Part shown: in pieces, positions 37,595 to 45,651 of the stretch
How positions within the stretch are numbered: position 1 is the first letter of the stretch
How the letters are laid out: every line of letters begins with the position of its first letter
Source of the DNA: Acinetobacter gyllenbergii CIP 110306 = MTCC 11365
GTDB taxonomy: Bacteria; Pseudomonadota; Gammaproteobacteria; Pseudomonadales; Moraxellaceae
Length of the DNA: 64,000 bases
Direction: 5' to 3'
Assembly: GCF_000413855.1 (NCBI RefSeq)
Contig: NZ_ATGG01000006.1
Span: 157,000-220,999, forward strand
Made by a program: the position numbers and the translations under genes
The notes under the pieces: generated by a model
Databases searched by the model: none
What the model was told of the DNA's origin: nothing
Seen by the model: the letters and a program-made list of their open reading frames with translations, nothing else

Positions 37595-37976
37595 TCTTGT
37601 TTTTGAGTTGCAATACAGTCGTTTTGCGTTTGTACTGCAACTCTTGTTGTTTCTCTTCATTGTTGGCTTAGTTTATCCTTTACTCACATTTTGGTGGTGG
37701 TTACTGAGTGTCGTGATGATGAGCATCGCGTGGTTATTATTTTTGCAGCAACCACAAATTAAACGTTTTCAATACTTAGATCATCAAGACTATTCATTCG
37801 AATTTTCAGATCCGACATTGAAAATTCAGCGTAGGCAGATTGTCAAAATATTGGATCACCAGCTTTATATCGCGCTGTATTTTTCTCATAAAAAGCATAA
37901 ACCCTGCATTATCTGGTGGGATCAATTGTCACATTCACAATGGAAAAAGCTAAAAGTTCAGGCAAAACTAGGCTGA
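37581..37976 (+). CDS. YgfX/CptA-like inner membrane protein
   Basis: A 131-residue protein with two membrane helices near the N-terminus (FVLQLLLFLFIVGLVYPLLTF and WWLLSVVMMSIAWLLFL) and a soluble C-terminal domain. That layout and its overlap with sdhE match YgfX, annotated elsewhere as the CptA partner of SdhE/CptB. A toxin role was proposed for the E. coli pair but SdhE is now mainly seen as a flavinylation factor, so no toxin role is claimed. Start ATG at 37581 or 37587. Assignment rests on topology and neighbour rather than strong sequence motifs. Confidence 0.7.
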   Translation: MSMANLVFELQYSRFAFVLQLLLFLFIVGLVYPLLTFWWWLLSVVMMSIAWLLFLQQPQIKRFQYLDHQDYSFEFSDPTLKIQRRQIVKILDHQLYIALYFSHKKHKPCIIWWDQLSHSQWKKLKVQAKLG

Positions 37977-37990
37977 TTGTTTGACAATTC
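37975..37990. promoter_or_regulatory. Palindromic element, copy 1
   Basis: GATTGTTTGACAATTC contains ATTGT-nnn-ACAAT and overlaps the YgfX-like stop codon. Copy 2 at 38101 has the same 5-3-5 architecture. It also contains TTGACA, a possible -35. Confidence 0.4.
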
Positions 37991-38100
37991 TACAACTGTA
38001 TAAAATTAATAAAAATATATATTTCAATAGCTTGATGTTTTTTGATTATCATTTTTTTTAAATTGTTAGATTAAATACTCTAAAAAATCGTGAAAATTAT

Positions 38101-38116
38101 GATTGTCAGACAATCT
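38101..38116. promoter_or_regulatory. Palindromic element, copy 2
   Basis: GATTGTC-A-GACAATC is a perfect 15-nt palindrome 68 nt before the first micro-protein gene. It matches copy 1 at most positions (GATTGTnnGACAATyy). It could be a repressor or activator site for the two small genes. Confidence 0.45.
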
Positions 38117-38183
38117 GGCGATCAAGTCAGATTTATTTTCGTTAAAGTACAAACACCAACGTAAAGGGTGGTGGAGGTCCTAA

Positions 38184-38390
38184 ATGGAAATTCCAACATG
38201 GTCGTTTCTGGTGATCGCAATCATTTTTGCGATTGTAGTAGGAAGAGCAGGAACTTTACTCAGGGAATTTCTTGAATCACGTCAATCACAAGTTGCAGTG
38301 ATCAAGAGAAAGAGATTGAAAGTGTCGTCAATATATCACTCTCCCGTGAATATCGATGATGAACGCCAATCTAGTATCTATCAAAAGTAG
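38184..38390 (+). CDS. Single-pass membrane micro-protein, paralog 1
   Basis: A 68-residue protein: MEIPTWSFLVIAIIFAIVVG forms one membrane helix, then RAGTLLREFLESRQ and a basic, polar tail. GGAGGTCC gives a strong ribosome-binding site. The next gene, at 38414, repeats the first 30 residues nearly unchanged, so this is a real, duplicated gene. I do not recognise the family. The tail (VIKRKRLKVSSIYHSPVN) is absent from the second copy. An orientation with N-terminus out and basic residues inside is expected from the positive-inside rule. Confidence 0.7.
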   Translation: MEIPTWSFLVIAIIFAIVVGRAGTLLREFLESRQSQVAVIKRKRLKVSSIYHSPVNIDDERQSSIYQK

Positions 38391-38413
38391 ATACACAAGT
38401 GTAGGAGGTCTCT

Positions 38414-38515
38414 ATGGAGATTTCAATGTGGATGTTTCTAGTAATTGCAATCGTTATGGCGATCGTAGTAGGAAGAGCTGGAACATTACTCAAGGATTAT
38501 TTTCAACAAAACTAA
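38414..38515 (+). CDS. Single-pass membrane micro-protein, paralog 2
   Basis: A 33-residue ORF of MEISMWMFLVIAIVMAIVVG followed by RAGTLLKDYFQQN. It is a tandem copy of the preceding gene: about 23 of the first 28 residues match, and the leader GTAGGAGGTCTCTATGGA copies the ribosome-binding region of paralog 1. Conservation of the peptide and of the start region together argue for translation despite the size. A terminator follows 34 nt later, so both are probably one transcript. Confidence 0.7.
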   Translation: MEISMWMFLVIAIVMAIVVGRAGTLLKDYFQQN

Positions 38516-38549
38516 AATATAAAGAGTTTCACGATTTTACCAGTTAATA

Positions 38550-38589
38550 AGTAGCATGTGCTGAACCGTCGCAATGCTACTTTTTTTTG
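38550..38589 (+). terminator. Terminator after the micro-protein pair
   Basis: The 8-bp stem AGTAGCAT / ATGCTACT (38550-38557 and 38574-38581) has a 16-nt loop and is followed by eight T. Confidence 0.88.
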
Positions 38590-38749
38590 CCTGAAATTTC
38601 TGTTACCCCGCCCAAGTGTCAATTCATTCCTTTGTGATTTGTGTCAAAATGTCCAGGTTGAAATTAGAGCAATTACTCTTTAATTCAGGTTTTGCATCTG
38701 ATAATGTACAGCTAAAAGGAAAAAACAAATTATTAGAGGGACAGGAAGT

Positions 38750-39865
38750 ATGTCTAAACTCCAGAAAATTGGACAAGGTGTGGCGGTTGCCGTATTGACA
38801 ACATCAATGCTATCAGGATGTTCATATGTGATTAAAACAGGTGCCAATGTGGCACTTGGTTTTGGTGAAAAGCATATTGTTCCACCGATTTTGTCGATGG
38901 ATGATGCTGAAATGGTATGTAACTCAGGAAATGCCTTAACCCCTGCCGTGATGTCCACCAAAGATATGGGTGCTGATCCGACTCGTATGGCGGTCTTACT
39001 TTATACCGCAGCAGGTGTATGTGCTGAGAACCAAGCCTTGGAAGCTGAATTACGTTATTTACGTGCTTCTAAAGCAGGACAAGTATCTGAAGCGCAAGAT
39101 GCACGTATTGAACAGAAACGTTGGGCGGCGATTGCGGCTGAACGTCAATATGCGGGCTATCAGCTGTTTGCTAATCGTTGGGAAACTAAATACAAATATA
39201 AGTTAGGCGACTCATGCCCAACCATGCGGAATGATCTAGACCAAACCGTTTATCTACTCGGCATGGTTAGTGGTTTGCAAGCTATGACCAACGATATTAA
39301 TTCAGGTGGTGCGATCAATGTACCGAAGGATATTGCAGGGATCGTTGAGCGTGGTATGGCGTGTTTAGATAATGAAAAATTCTGGGGTGCGCCAATGGCG
39401 ACCCGCGCTGTGATCTGGACCTTATTACCAGGCGCAGGTGACGGTAAACCTGAACCCTATGCCACCATGAAGCAGTCTATGGCCATTGGTGAGAAGAAAG
39501 GTGTCCGTTTAGCACATGCACTCTATGCGGTTGCTGCGCAAGCCAGTGGTGATGATGCCAAACTACGTGACGCGTTCCGTTCATATGCCGCAGCGACTGG
39601 GGACGATAAACCTGCAAATCCACAGTTCAGATTGATTGATAAAATGGCCGGCTTAATGGTTCGTGGTATCGCAGACCGTTATTGGACTGAGAACACGGGT
39701 GTCAGAGCCAGCGATGAAGGCTTAACCACATTCTGGGATGACAAACAAGAAAGCTCGGCAGAGTTAGACTCATTGTTTGATGGTGGTGGTGACGCTCCAG
39801 CACAGGATCAAGCTGCCCCAGCACAAGACCAAGCTACGCCAGCACAAGAAACCCCTGCTGAGTAA
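38750..39865 (+). CDS. Lipoprotein resembling TRAP-associated TatT component
   Basis: A 371-residue lipoprotein. The signal peptide ends in a lipobox, LSGC, at residue 24, so the mature protein is lipid-anchored. The body is mostly alpha-helical with TPR-like helices (for example ALLYTAAGVCAENQALEAELRYL and MAGLMVRGIADRYWTEN). The C-terminus is a Q/A/P/D-rich repeat (PAQDQ three times), probably disordered. Composition, length and its position before TRAP-type permeases agree with the TatT family that partners TRAP transporters in Treponema. That assignment is from context and memory rather than a clear motif. ACAGGAAGT precedes the ATG; a terminator follows. Confidence 0.55.
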   Translation: MSKLQKIGQGVAVAVLTTSMLSGCSYVIKTGANVALGFGEKHIVPPILSMDDAEMVCNSGNALTPAVMSTKDMGADPTRMAVLLYTAAGVCAENQALEAELRYLRASKAGQVSEAQDARIEQKRWAAIAAERQYAGYQLFANRWETKYKYKLGDSCPTMRNDLDQTVYLLGMVSGLQAMTNDINSGGAINVPKDIAGIVERGMACLDNEKFWGAPMATRAVIWTLLPGAGDGKPEPYATMKQSMAIGEKKGVRLAHALYAVAAQASGDDAKLRDAFRSYAAATGDDKPANPQFRLIDKMAGLMVRGIADRYWTENTGVRASDEGLTTFWDDKQESSAELDSLFDGGGDAPAQDQAAPAQDQATPAQETPAE

Positions 39866-39874
39866 CCTGAATTA

Positions 39875-39924
39875 AACGACCTTTTACGGGTGAAACAACT
39901 AAACTTGTAAAAGGTTCGTTTTTT
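39875..39924 (+). terminator. Terminator after the TatT-like gene
   Basis: AACGA-CCTTTTAC (39875-39887) pairs with GTAAAAGG-TTCGTT (39907-39920) with a single bulge and a 19-nt loop, followed by a T-run. It separates the lipoprotein transcript from the rhombosortase, perhaps with read-through. Confidence 0.75.
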
Positions 39925-39941
39925 AAAGAGGTAAGCGCTAG

Positions 39942-40520
39942 ATGAAAGATCAAATATGGATAAGGAAAATCATTTTGATCGCGATATGTATTTCCATATC
40001 GGCTTGTCTACAGGTATTTGCGGATCATTTTATTTATTGGCGACCAACGTTATTCACAGAGTTTTGGCGTATCTGGACTGCACATTGGGTGCATGTGGGA
40101 TGGATTCATTTTTTACTGAATATGATGGCCTTTGCCTGTTTACCTTTTATTTTTCCGCATGTACGTAACTGGCATTTAGGTGCATTACTATTAATTCTGC
40201 CACCATTCATTAGTTTAACTTTTTATTTTTATTTACCTTATATTGATGCCTATGCAGGTCTGTCTGGCGTTTTGCACGGCCTTTATACTGCGGTTGGTGT
40301 GGTGTATTTGCAATATAAAAACGAGCGAAAATTTGCAATCTTGGTGTTGGCATTAATTGCTGGAAAATTGATTTGGGAAAATACCTTTGGGCAAACGGGA
40401 ACAGCCCAGTTAATTGGAAGTCCAGTATTGACCGAGGCGCATTTGATTGGCGCTATTGGTGGTCTACTCTGTGGTTTGAGTTATTTATTGATAAAAAACA
40501 TAAAAATTAGAACGTCATGA
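39942..40520 (+). CDS. Rhombosortase (rhomboid-type intramembrane protease)
   Basis: A 192-residue, six-helix rhomboid protein of the short rhombosortase type (TIGR03902-like). The nucleophile is Ser108 in YAGLSGVLHG, the general base His167 in EAHLIGAIGG, and HWVHVGWIHFLLNM contributes the conserved His and Asn of the oxyanion helix. Rhombosortases process proteins with a C-terminal GlyGly-CTERM anchor, usually type II secreted enzymes. No such substrate is recognisable in this window. AAAGAGG precedes the ATG. Confidence 0.85.
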   Translation: MKDQIWIRKIILIAICISISACLQVFADHFIYWRPTLFTEFWRIWTAHWVHVGWIHFLLNMMAFACLPFIFPHVRNWHLGALLLILPPFISLTFYFYLPYIDAYAGLSGVLHGLYTAVGVVYLQYKNERKFAILVLALIAGKLIWENTFGQTGTAQLIGSPVLTEAHLIGAIGGLLCGLSYLLIKNIKIRTS

Positions 40521-40561
40521 TCATTGGATAAACCAGCTTAATAATATTTCAGTGGGTACAA

Positions 40562-40665
40562 CGAGGGATTGGTTATAGTGAGAATAAATGTGTTCTCTAT
40601 CAACCATGTACATTGAAAATTCAGCATCTTCGGAGGGATGTTGATCACAATAAACTGGAATAGAT
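40562..40665 (+). promoter_or_regulatory. Structured leader of TRAP permease 1
   Basis: The 104 nt before the start are strikingly like those before the second permease at 43367. Three conserved blocks are A, ATCAAC at 40599-40604; B, TCAGCATC at 40621-40628; and C, GATGTTGA at 40637-40644. B pairs with C (8 bp, 8-nt loop). A can instead pair with the GTTGAT in C. The distance from C to the ATG is 21 nt in both copies. Confidence 0.55.
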
Positions 40666-42876
40666 ATGCAACATGATCAACAGAAAAAATCTGGATTAGG
40701 TCTACTGAGTTATATTTGGACCGAGTGGATATCAACTTTTGTTATCCTTTTCTTATTACTCATGACATTGATTATTGGCACTGGAGAAATGATCCATGGT
40801 CAATTATTACGTATGGGGGAGCGCCTATACGGTGATCCTGCAATTGGAATGCAGTACTCTTTCCTGCGTGCTGAACCAGAAAAACCCACCTGTGACCGGA
40901 ACCCAAATATTGATGCGCAAGTTCAGGAACAGATGCGGATTAATGCTGCTGATGAATTTGCCAGTATGTTTGGCGTAGCTTCAGAATCGGATGTACGCGC
41001 TTCCTTGATGGCAGCACAGCAACAATGTGAAGAAAAATACCAATTTTATGATAAGGCCATGACGCATATCGAGGCTCATCCGAGTGTGCGGACCTATCGT
41101 CAGATAGAAACCAGTTTCTTTGGTATCTTTAAATTTGGTACAGAGAACCGTGCTTTATTCTTGGTGATTATGGTGGTGTTTGCGGCAATCAGTGCTACCT
41201 TAAAGACCCATCATATTGGTTTACGCAGTCCAGCAACAAAAATTGATTTCCGTATCTATAGTATTGCGATGTTGATCGGGAATGGTTTATTGACCTCATC
41301 GGTAATGAGTCAATATCGATCCGTCATGAACTCTGGTGTTCCGATCAGCCCAGAAATGACGCTGATTTATTGGTTATGGATGATTTTATTTGCGGTACTG
41401 ACCTTGATCAGTCTGTATCAGTTGATCAAGTCTCCAACACCGACACGAGAGGGCGGTAGCGTCGGTTTAGCCTTCCTCAGTGTGCCACTCTATGCCTATA
41501 TGGCGATTATTACTGGAGTTGCCTTTACTTTCTTTATGGCCTATCCAATGGGACAAGGGATTTATTTAGGTCAGTTGGTCGAGTTTTCGAGTATTTTCTT
41601 AAATCTGGCTCTGTTTATTTGGGCGGGGATGCTATTAAAACAGACGCGTATTGTCGATTTATTCCTGAATATCTTACGTCCGTGGAATTTAGCGCCTGAA
41701 ACATTAACTTGGTTGATCTTAATTGCTGCAGCTTTGCCGACAGCCTACACTGGCGCTTCAGGTATTTTCGTTATTGCAGCGGGTGCAATTATTTATAAAG
41801 AGGTTTGGAATGCAGGGGGGCGCCGTCAATTTGCTTTGGCTGCAACGGCACTTTCGGGTTCGCTTGGTGTGGTACTGCGTCCATGTCTATTGATTGTGGT
41901 TGTGGCATCCTTAAATAAAGAAGTGACCACTGACCTGCTGTATAAATATGGCATGTACACCTTCTTGTTAACTTCAACTTTATTCTTGGTGATTGCGCTG
42001 TTTTTTGCCGAACAGAAATTTAGAATTGCACCGTTCAAAATTGCGTTGCCAAAGTCGTTACGTGCATTTGTACCTGTATCGCCTTATATCGTGATCTTTA
42101 TTCTGATCTGGTTGTTCTATAAGCATGCTTTGGCCACAGATCTCAATGAATTTACCGCACCTGTAATGATGCCAGTGATTTTATTACTGATGGTGTTGTT
42201 TGATAAATTACGTAAAGAACCTGCACCTTTAGCACCTGTTGGACATTGGGATAGTACCTTGAATAATTACACTATTCCGGCAGATGGTTCCCAATCCGCT
42301 GCGCCAATCAACCCCGCAGATGATCCACGTAATCCTGTGCGCCGTGTTTCTTTTGGTAAAGCATTACATGCATCGACCAGTGAAACGGTGGGGCATATTG
42401 GGGCTTTGGTGATCCTCATGGCACTTTCAGTGAGTGTCGGTGGTTTCCTTGAACAGATCCATATCATGGAAACGTTCCCGCAAGATATTAACAGCACCTA
42501 TATGGTGATTACGCTGATCGTGCTGTTGATGATTTTTGTGGGGATGATTATGGACCCATTTGGGGCGGTGATTCTCATTACTGCAACCGTTGCGCCAGTG
42601 GCTTATCAGTATGGGATTGATCCTGTGCACTTCTGGATGATTGCATTAATTGGCTTTGAGCTGGGTTATGTCACACCACCAGTTGCACTGAACCATTTAT
42701 TGGCTCGACAGTCGATTGGTGATGCTGAAGTGGCTGAAGCGGATGCCGAAGTGCGTCATCTGTCTTTCTTCTATCGCTATGAGCGCTGGATTTTACCATT
42801 ACTGGTGATGGTGCCTGCAATTTTGATCATTGCCTATGTTCCTTATACCTTTAAATTGTTTGGCTGGTATAGCTAG
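40666..42876 (+). CDS. Fused TRAP-type large permease, paralog 1
   Basis: A 736-residue inner-membrane protein. Helix 1 is at about 22-42; then comes a periplasmic segment of about 115 residues with Cys76 (EKPTCDRNPN) and Cys121 (AQQQCEEKY). Three to four more helices (to about 280) occupy the place of a small DctQ-like subunit. A DctM-like large domain follows with NLALFIWAGMLLKQTR, AALPTAYTGASGIFVIAAGA, GMIMDPFGAVILI and FELGYVTPPVALNHLLARQ. The last block is a strong TRAP/DctM signature. It probably mediates secondary, ion-driven solute uptake. No periplasmic binding protein of DctP type is nearby, and substrate is unknown. Confidence 0.82.
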   Translation: MQHDQQKKSGLGLLSYIWTEWISTFVILFLLLMTLIIGTGEMIHGQLLRMGERLYGDPAIGMQYSFLRAEPEKPTCDRNPNIDAQVQEQMRINAADEFASMFGVASESDVRASLMAAQQQCEEKYQFYDKAMTHIEAHPSVRTYRQIETSFFGIFKFGTENRALFLVIMVVFAAISATLKTHHIGLRSPATKIDFRIYSIAMLIGNGLLTSSVMSQYRSVMNSGVPISPEMTLIYWLWMILFAVLTLISLYQLIKSPTPTREGGSVGLAFLSVPLYAYMAIITGVAFTFFMAYPMGQGIYLGQLVEFSSIFLNLALFIWAGMLLKQTRIVDLFLNILRPWNLAPETLTWLILIAAALPTAYTGASGIFVIAAGAIIYKEVWNAGGRRQFALAATALSGSLGVVLRPCLLIVVVASLNKEVTTDLLYKYGMYTFLLTSTLFLVIALFFAEQKFRIAPFKIALPKSLRAFVPVSPYIVIFILIWLFYKHALATDLNEFTAPVMMPVILLLMVLFDKLRKEPAPLAPVGHWDSTLNNYTIPADGSQSAAPINPADDPRNPVRRVSFGKALHASTSETVGHIGALVILMALSVSVGGFLEQIHIMETFPQDINSTYMVITLIVLLMIFVGMIMDPFGAVILITATVAPVAYQYGIDPVHFWMIALIGFELGYVTPPVALNHLLARQSIGDAEVAEADAEVRHLSFFYRYERWILPLLVMVPAILIIAYVPYTFKLFGWYS

Positions 42877-42897
42877 CCACGCACTTTAAAGATCAAG

Positions 42898-42924
42898 ATA
42901 AGCACCTTTGGGTGCTTATTTTTT
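42898..42924 (+). terminator. Terminator of permease 1
   Basis: The 9-bp stem ATAAGCACC / GGTGCTTAT has a TTTG loop and is followed by T-rich sequence. Confidence 0.9.
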
Positions 42925-43262
42925 GTAGTTGGAGTTATGCAGATAAATTTAGGATGAAAGAACAACGAGAGATGAATTTAGGCCAGATAAGGCTATTATG
43001 TGATTAAAATAACATTTTGAGATCGAAATAGTTATGCTATAAATAGACGGAAAAGATGGAGTAGCCTGCTTTAGCGCTAATTTATCTTATGATCGAAGGA
43101 GCGGTAAAAAAGACAATTTAGTGCGCTAAATTGTTCATTAAAATAAGGATGAAAATAGAGGGCAGTCGAGAGTACATACAAATTGATAAAAACAACCAAC
43201 AAAAAAGTGATTGCAGTCATTCTTTTTTCTAAAAGTTTGCTGCAAATTTAAGCGGTTTAAAA
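42925..43262. other. Intergenic region between the tandem permeases
   Basis: These 338 nt are AT-rich and have no coding sequence that I can support. An inverted repeat ACAATTTAG / CTAAATTGT with a TGCG loop lies at 43113-43134. On the minus strand it is followed by six T, but no minus-strand gene enters it. A shorter TAGCGCTA lies near 43073. The second permease promoter should be in this stretch or in the leader after it; no clear hexamer pair was found. Confidence 0.5.
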
Positions 43263-43366
43263 AGGGATTGGTGATTCAAAGGGTAAATTCATTTATCTAT
43301 CAACCATGGACATCGCATGATTCAACATCTTTGGATGGATGTTGATAACAATAAATTGGAATAGAC
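43263..43366 (+). promoter_or_regulatory. Structured leader of TRAP permease 2
   Basis: A copy of the leader at 40562. Block A is ATCAAC at 43299-43304, block B TCAACATC at 43322-43329 and block C GATGTTGA at 43338-43345. B/C pairing has A-T where the first copy has G-T, so pairing is kept despite the base change. The distance from block C to the ATG is again 21 nt. Confidence 0.55.
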
Positions 43367-45571
43367 ATGCAAAATGATCAAGAGAATAAGACTGGATTAG
43401 CCCGGTTAGGCTATATCTGGAATGACTGGATATCAACCTTCATTATTCTTGCTTTGTTGCTAATGACTTTGCTTATTGGTACAGGCGAAATGATTCACGG
43501 TCAGATGCTTCGTATGGGGGAGCGTTTATACGGTGATCAAACAACAGGGATGCAATACTCGTTTTTACGTGCTGAACCTGAAAAACCATCTTGTGATCGA
43601 CATCCAAACATTGATGCACAAGTTCAAGAGCAGATGAAAGCCAATGCTGCCGATGAATTTGCAAGCATGTTTGGTGCAGCTTCTGAAGCTGATGTACGTG
43701 CGTCTTTATTGGCAGCACAACAACAGTGTGAAGAAAAATACCAATTCTACGATAAAGCAATGAAGCATTTGGAAGCGCATCCAAGTATTCGTACCTATCG
43801 TAAAGTTGAAACCACCTTCTTTGGTATCTTTAAACTCGGTTCTGAAAACCAAACTGTTATTTTGTTGGTGATGGTACTATTCGCTTCAATTACAGCGTCT
43901 TTACGTTACCACCACATTGGTTTGCGTGCACCAAAAACCAAAATCGACTTCCGTGTTTATTCGGCGTTAATGGTTGCGGGTAATGCTTTACTCAGCTACT
44001 CCGTCATCAGTCAATATCATTCAGTCTTGAATTCTGGGGTTGAGGTTGCAGGTAAAACAGCAGTCTTATATTGGCTGTGGATTACACTGTTTGTGTCTCT
44101 GACCATTATCAGTATTTTCCAGTTCATCTTTATTCCAAAAACAGCACAACCGAAAGGTAACTTTGGTCTAGCCTTACTCAGCGTACCGCTGTATGCCTTC
44201 ATGTCTTTGGTGACAGGGATTGTATTTACCTTCTTCATGGATTATCCAATGGGGCAAGGGATTTACTTGGGTATCTTGGTTGAATTCTCGGGTATTTTCT
44301 TAAATCTGGCATTGTTCATCTGGGCAGGTATGTTGCTGACCCAAACCCGTGTCATGGATTTATTCTTAAATATCTTACGTCCATGGAACTTGGCACCTGA
44401 GACCTTAACCTGGTTAATCTTGATTGCAGCTGCGATTCCAACAGCCTATACGGGTGCTTCGGGGATTTTCGTTATTGCAGCGGGTGCAATCATCTATAAA
44501 GAAGTCTGGAACTCTGGTGCACGTCGTCAATACGCATTAGCTGTATCGGCTATGTCAGGTTCTTTAGGTGTGGTGATTCGTCCATGTTTACTCGTCATCC
44601 TGATCTCGATGCTGGACAGCCGTCATGTGACATCGACAGAATTATTTGATCACGGTATCTATGTCTTCTGGTTAACAGCGTTCATCTTCTTGGGTGTTTC
44701 TCTGATTCTTGCCGAAGAAAAATTCCGTGTGAACTCACCTAAAATCGCGGTTCCTGGCATGTTACGCGCCTGTGTACCTGTGATTCCTTATGTGATCATT
44801 GGTTTTGCTGTGGTGATGTTCTATAAGCTTGCTTTAGATACGTCAATCAACGAATTTACGGCGCCAATGATTTTACCGTTGGTGTTGATTGCAATGATCT
44901 TGTTTGACAAGTTGTTTGCATCAAAACTTGCACCTGCGCCAGTAGTGGATGCGAAGCATGAAGCTTTGGTTCGTGAACATGAGAAAAAATCTGAGTTCTT
45001 GAAGAGCCATGATCCTCATGGTAGCAAGAGTTTTGGATTTGGTGGAGCACTTCGTTTTGCAACCTCAGAAACAGTGGGGCACATCGGTGCATTAATCCTG
45101 TTGATGGCCTTGTCTGCAAGCGTGGGTGGTTTAATCGAACGTGCTGAAGTGGTTGAGTTATTACCGACACACTTGGGCAATATCTATATTTCACTTGCCT
45201 TCATTGCGTTGTTACTTGCGATTATTGGGATGACAACCGATCCATTTGGAGCGGTGATTCTGGTTGCTGCAACGGTTGCGCCTGTCGCCTACGAGAATGG
45301 TATCCATCCGATCCACTTCTGGATGATCGTATTGGTGGCATTCGAGTTCGGTTATGTCACACCGCCGGTTGCCTTGAACCACTTGCTGACGCGACTCTCC
45401 GTCGGGGATGAGGAGGTTTCGGCCGCCGATAAGGAGGCGAAAGAGAAATACACCAGTTTCTACTTCCGTTATGAACGTTGGATTTTACCGATTATTGTAT
45501 TGTTCTCATCGTTGGTGTTGGTGACGTATGCACCATATATCTTCCAGATGTTTGGTTGGTATAAGCACTAA
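43367..45571 (+). CDS. Fused TRAP-type large permease, paralog 2
   Basis: A 734-residue paralog of the gene at 40666, alike over the whole length and with the same layout: helix 1, a periplasmic segment with Cys76 and Cys121 kept at identical positions, DctQ-like helices, then the DctM-like domain (PTAYTGASGIFVIAAGAI, TTDPFGAVILVAATVAPVAYENG, FEFGYVTPPVALNHLLTR). They differ most in the cytoplasmic linker at about 525-560. The retained frames and catalytic-domain motifs show that both copies are functional genes, perhaps with different substrates or expression. Confidence 0.82.
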   Translation: MQNDQENKTGLARLGYIWNDWISTFIILALLLMTLLIGTGEMIHGQMLRMGERLYGDQTTGMQYSFLRAEPEKPSCDRHPNIDAQVQEQMKANAADEFASMFGAASEADVRASLLAAQQQCEEKYQFYDKAMKHLEAHPSIRTYRKVETTFFGIFKLGSENQTVILLVMVLFASITASLRYHHIGLRAPKTKIDFRVYSALMVAGNALLSYSVISQYHSVLNSGVEVAGKTAVLYWLWITLFVSLTIISIFQFIFIPKTAQPKGNFGLALLSVPLYAFMSLVTGIVFTFFMDYPMGQGIYLGILVEFSGIFLNLALFIWAGMLLTQTRVMDLFLNILRPWNLAPETLTWLILIAAAIPTAYTGASGIFVIAAGAIIYKEVWNSGARRQYALAVSAMSGSLGVVIRPCLLVILISMLDSRHVTSTELFDHGIYVFWLTAFIFLGVSLILAEEKFRVNSPKIAVPGMLRACVPVIPYVIIGFAVVMFYKLALDTSINEFTAPMILPLVLIAMILFDKLFASKLAPAPVVDAKHEALVREHEKKSEFLKSHDPHGSKSFGFGGALRFATSETVGHIGALILLMALSASVGGLIERAEVVELLPTHLGNIYISLAFIALLLAIIGMTTDPFGAVILVAATVAPVAYENGIHPIHFWMIVLVAFEFGYVTPPVALNHLLTRLSVGDEEVSAADKEAKEKYTSFYFRYERWILPIIVLFSSLVLVTYAPYIFQMFGWYKH

Positions 45572-45582
45572 CAGTTGAAACT

Positions 45583-45610
45583 AAAAAAGCACCTTCGGGT
45601 GCTTTTTTAG
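45583..45610. terminator. Bidirectional terminator
   Basis: A perfect 11-bp stem AAAAAAGCACC / GGTGCTTTTTT with a TTCG loop lies between the permease 2 stop and the end of the DUF2314 gene at 45652. Confidence 0.93.
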
Positions 45611-45651
45611 TTTCTGTATATAGAACAGGAACTGTTATAAGGAGATGAAAA

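Noticed and set aside
37581..37976. SdhE and YgfX-like gene as a toxin-antitoxin system
   Set aside because: The older CptAB toxin-antitoxin reading of this pair is not supported by the sequence; SdhE has the flavinylation motif and the pairing is a common housekeeping arrangement.
43113..43134. Hairpin followed by a T-run on the minus strand between the permeases
   Set aside because: It looks like a terminator for minus-strand transcription, but no minus-strand gene lies upstream of it, so I do not call it one.
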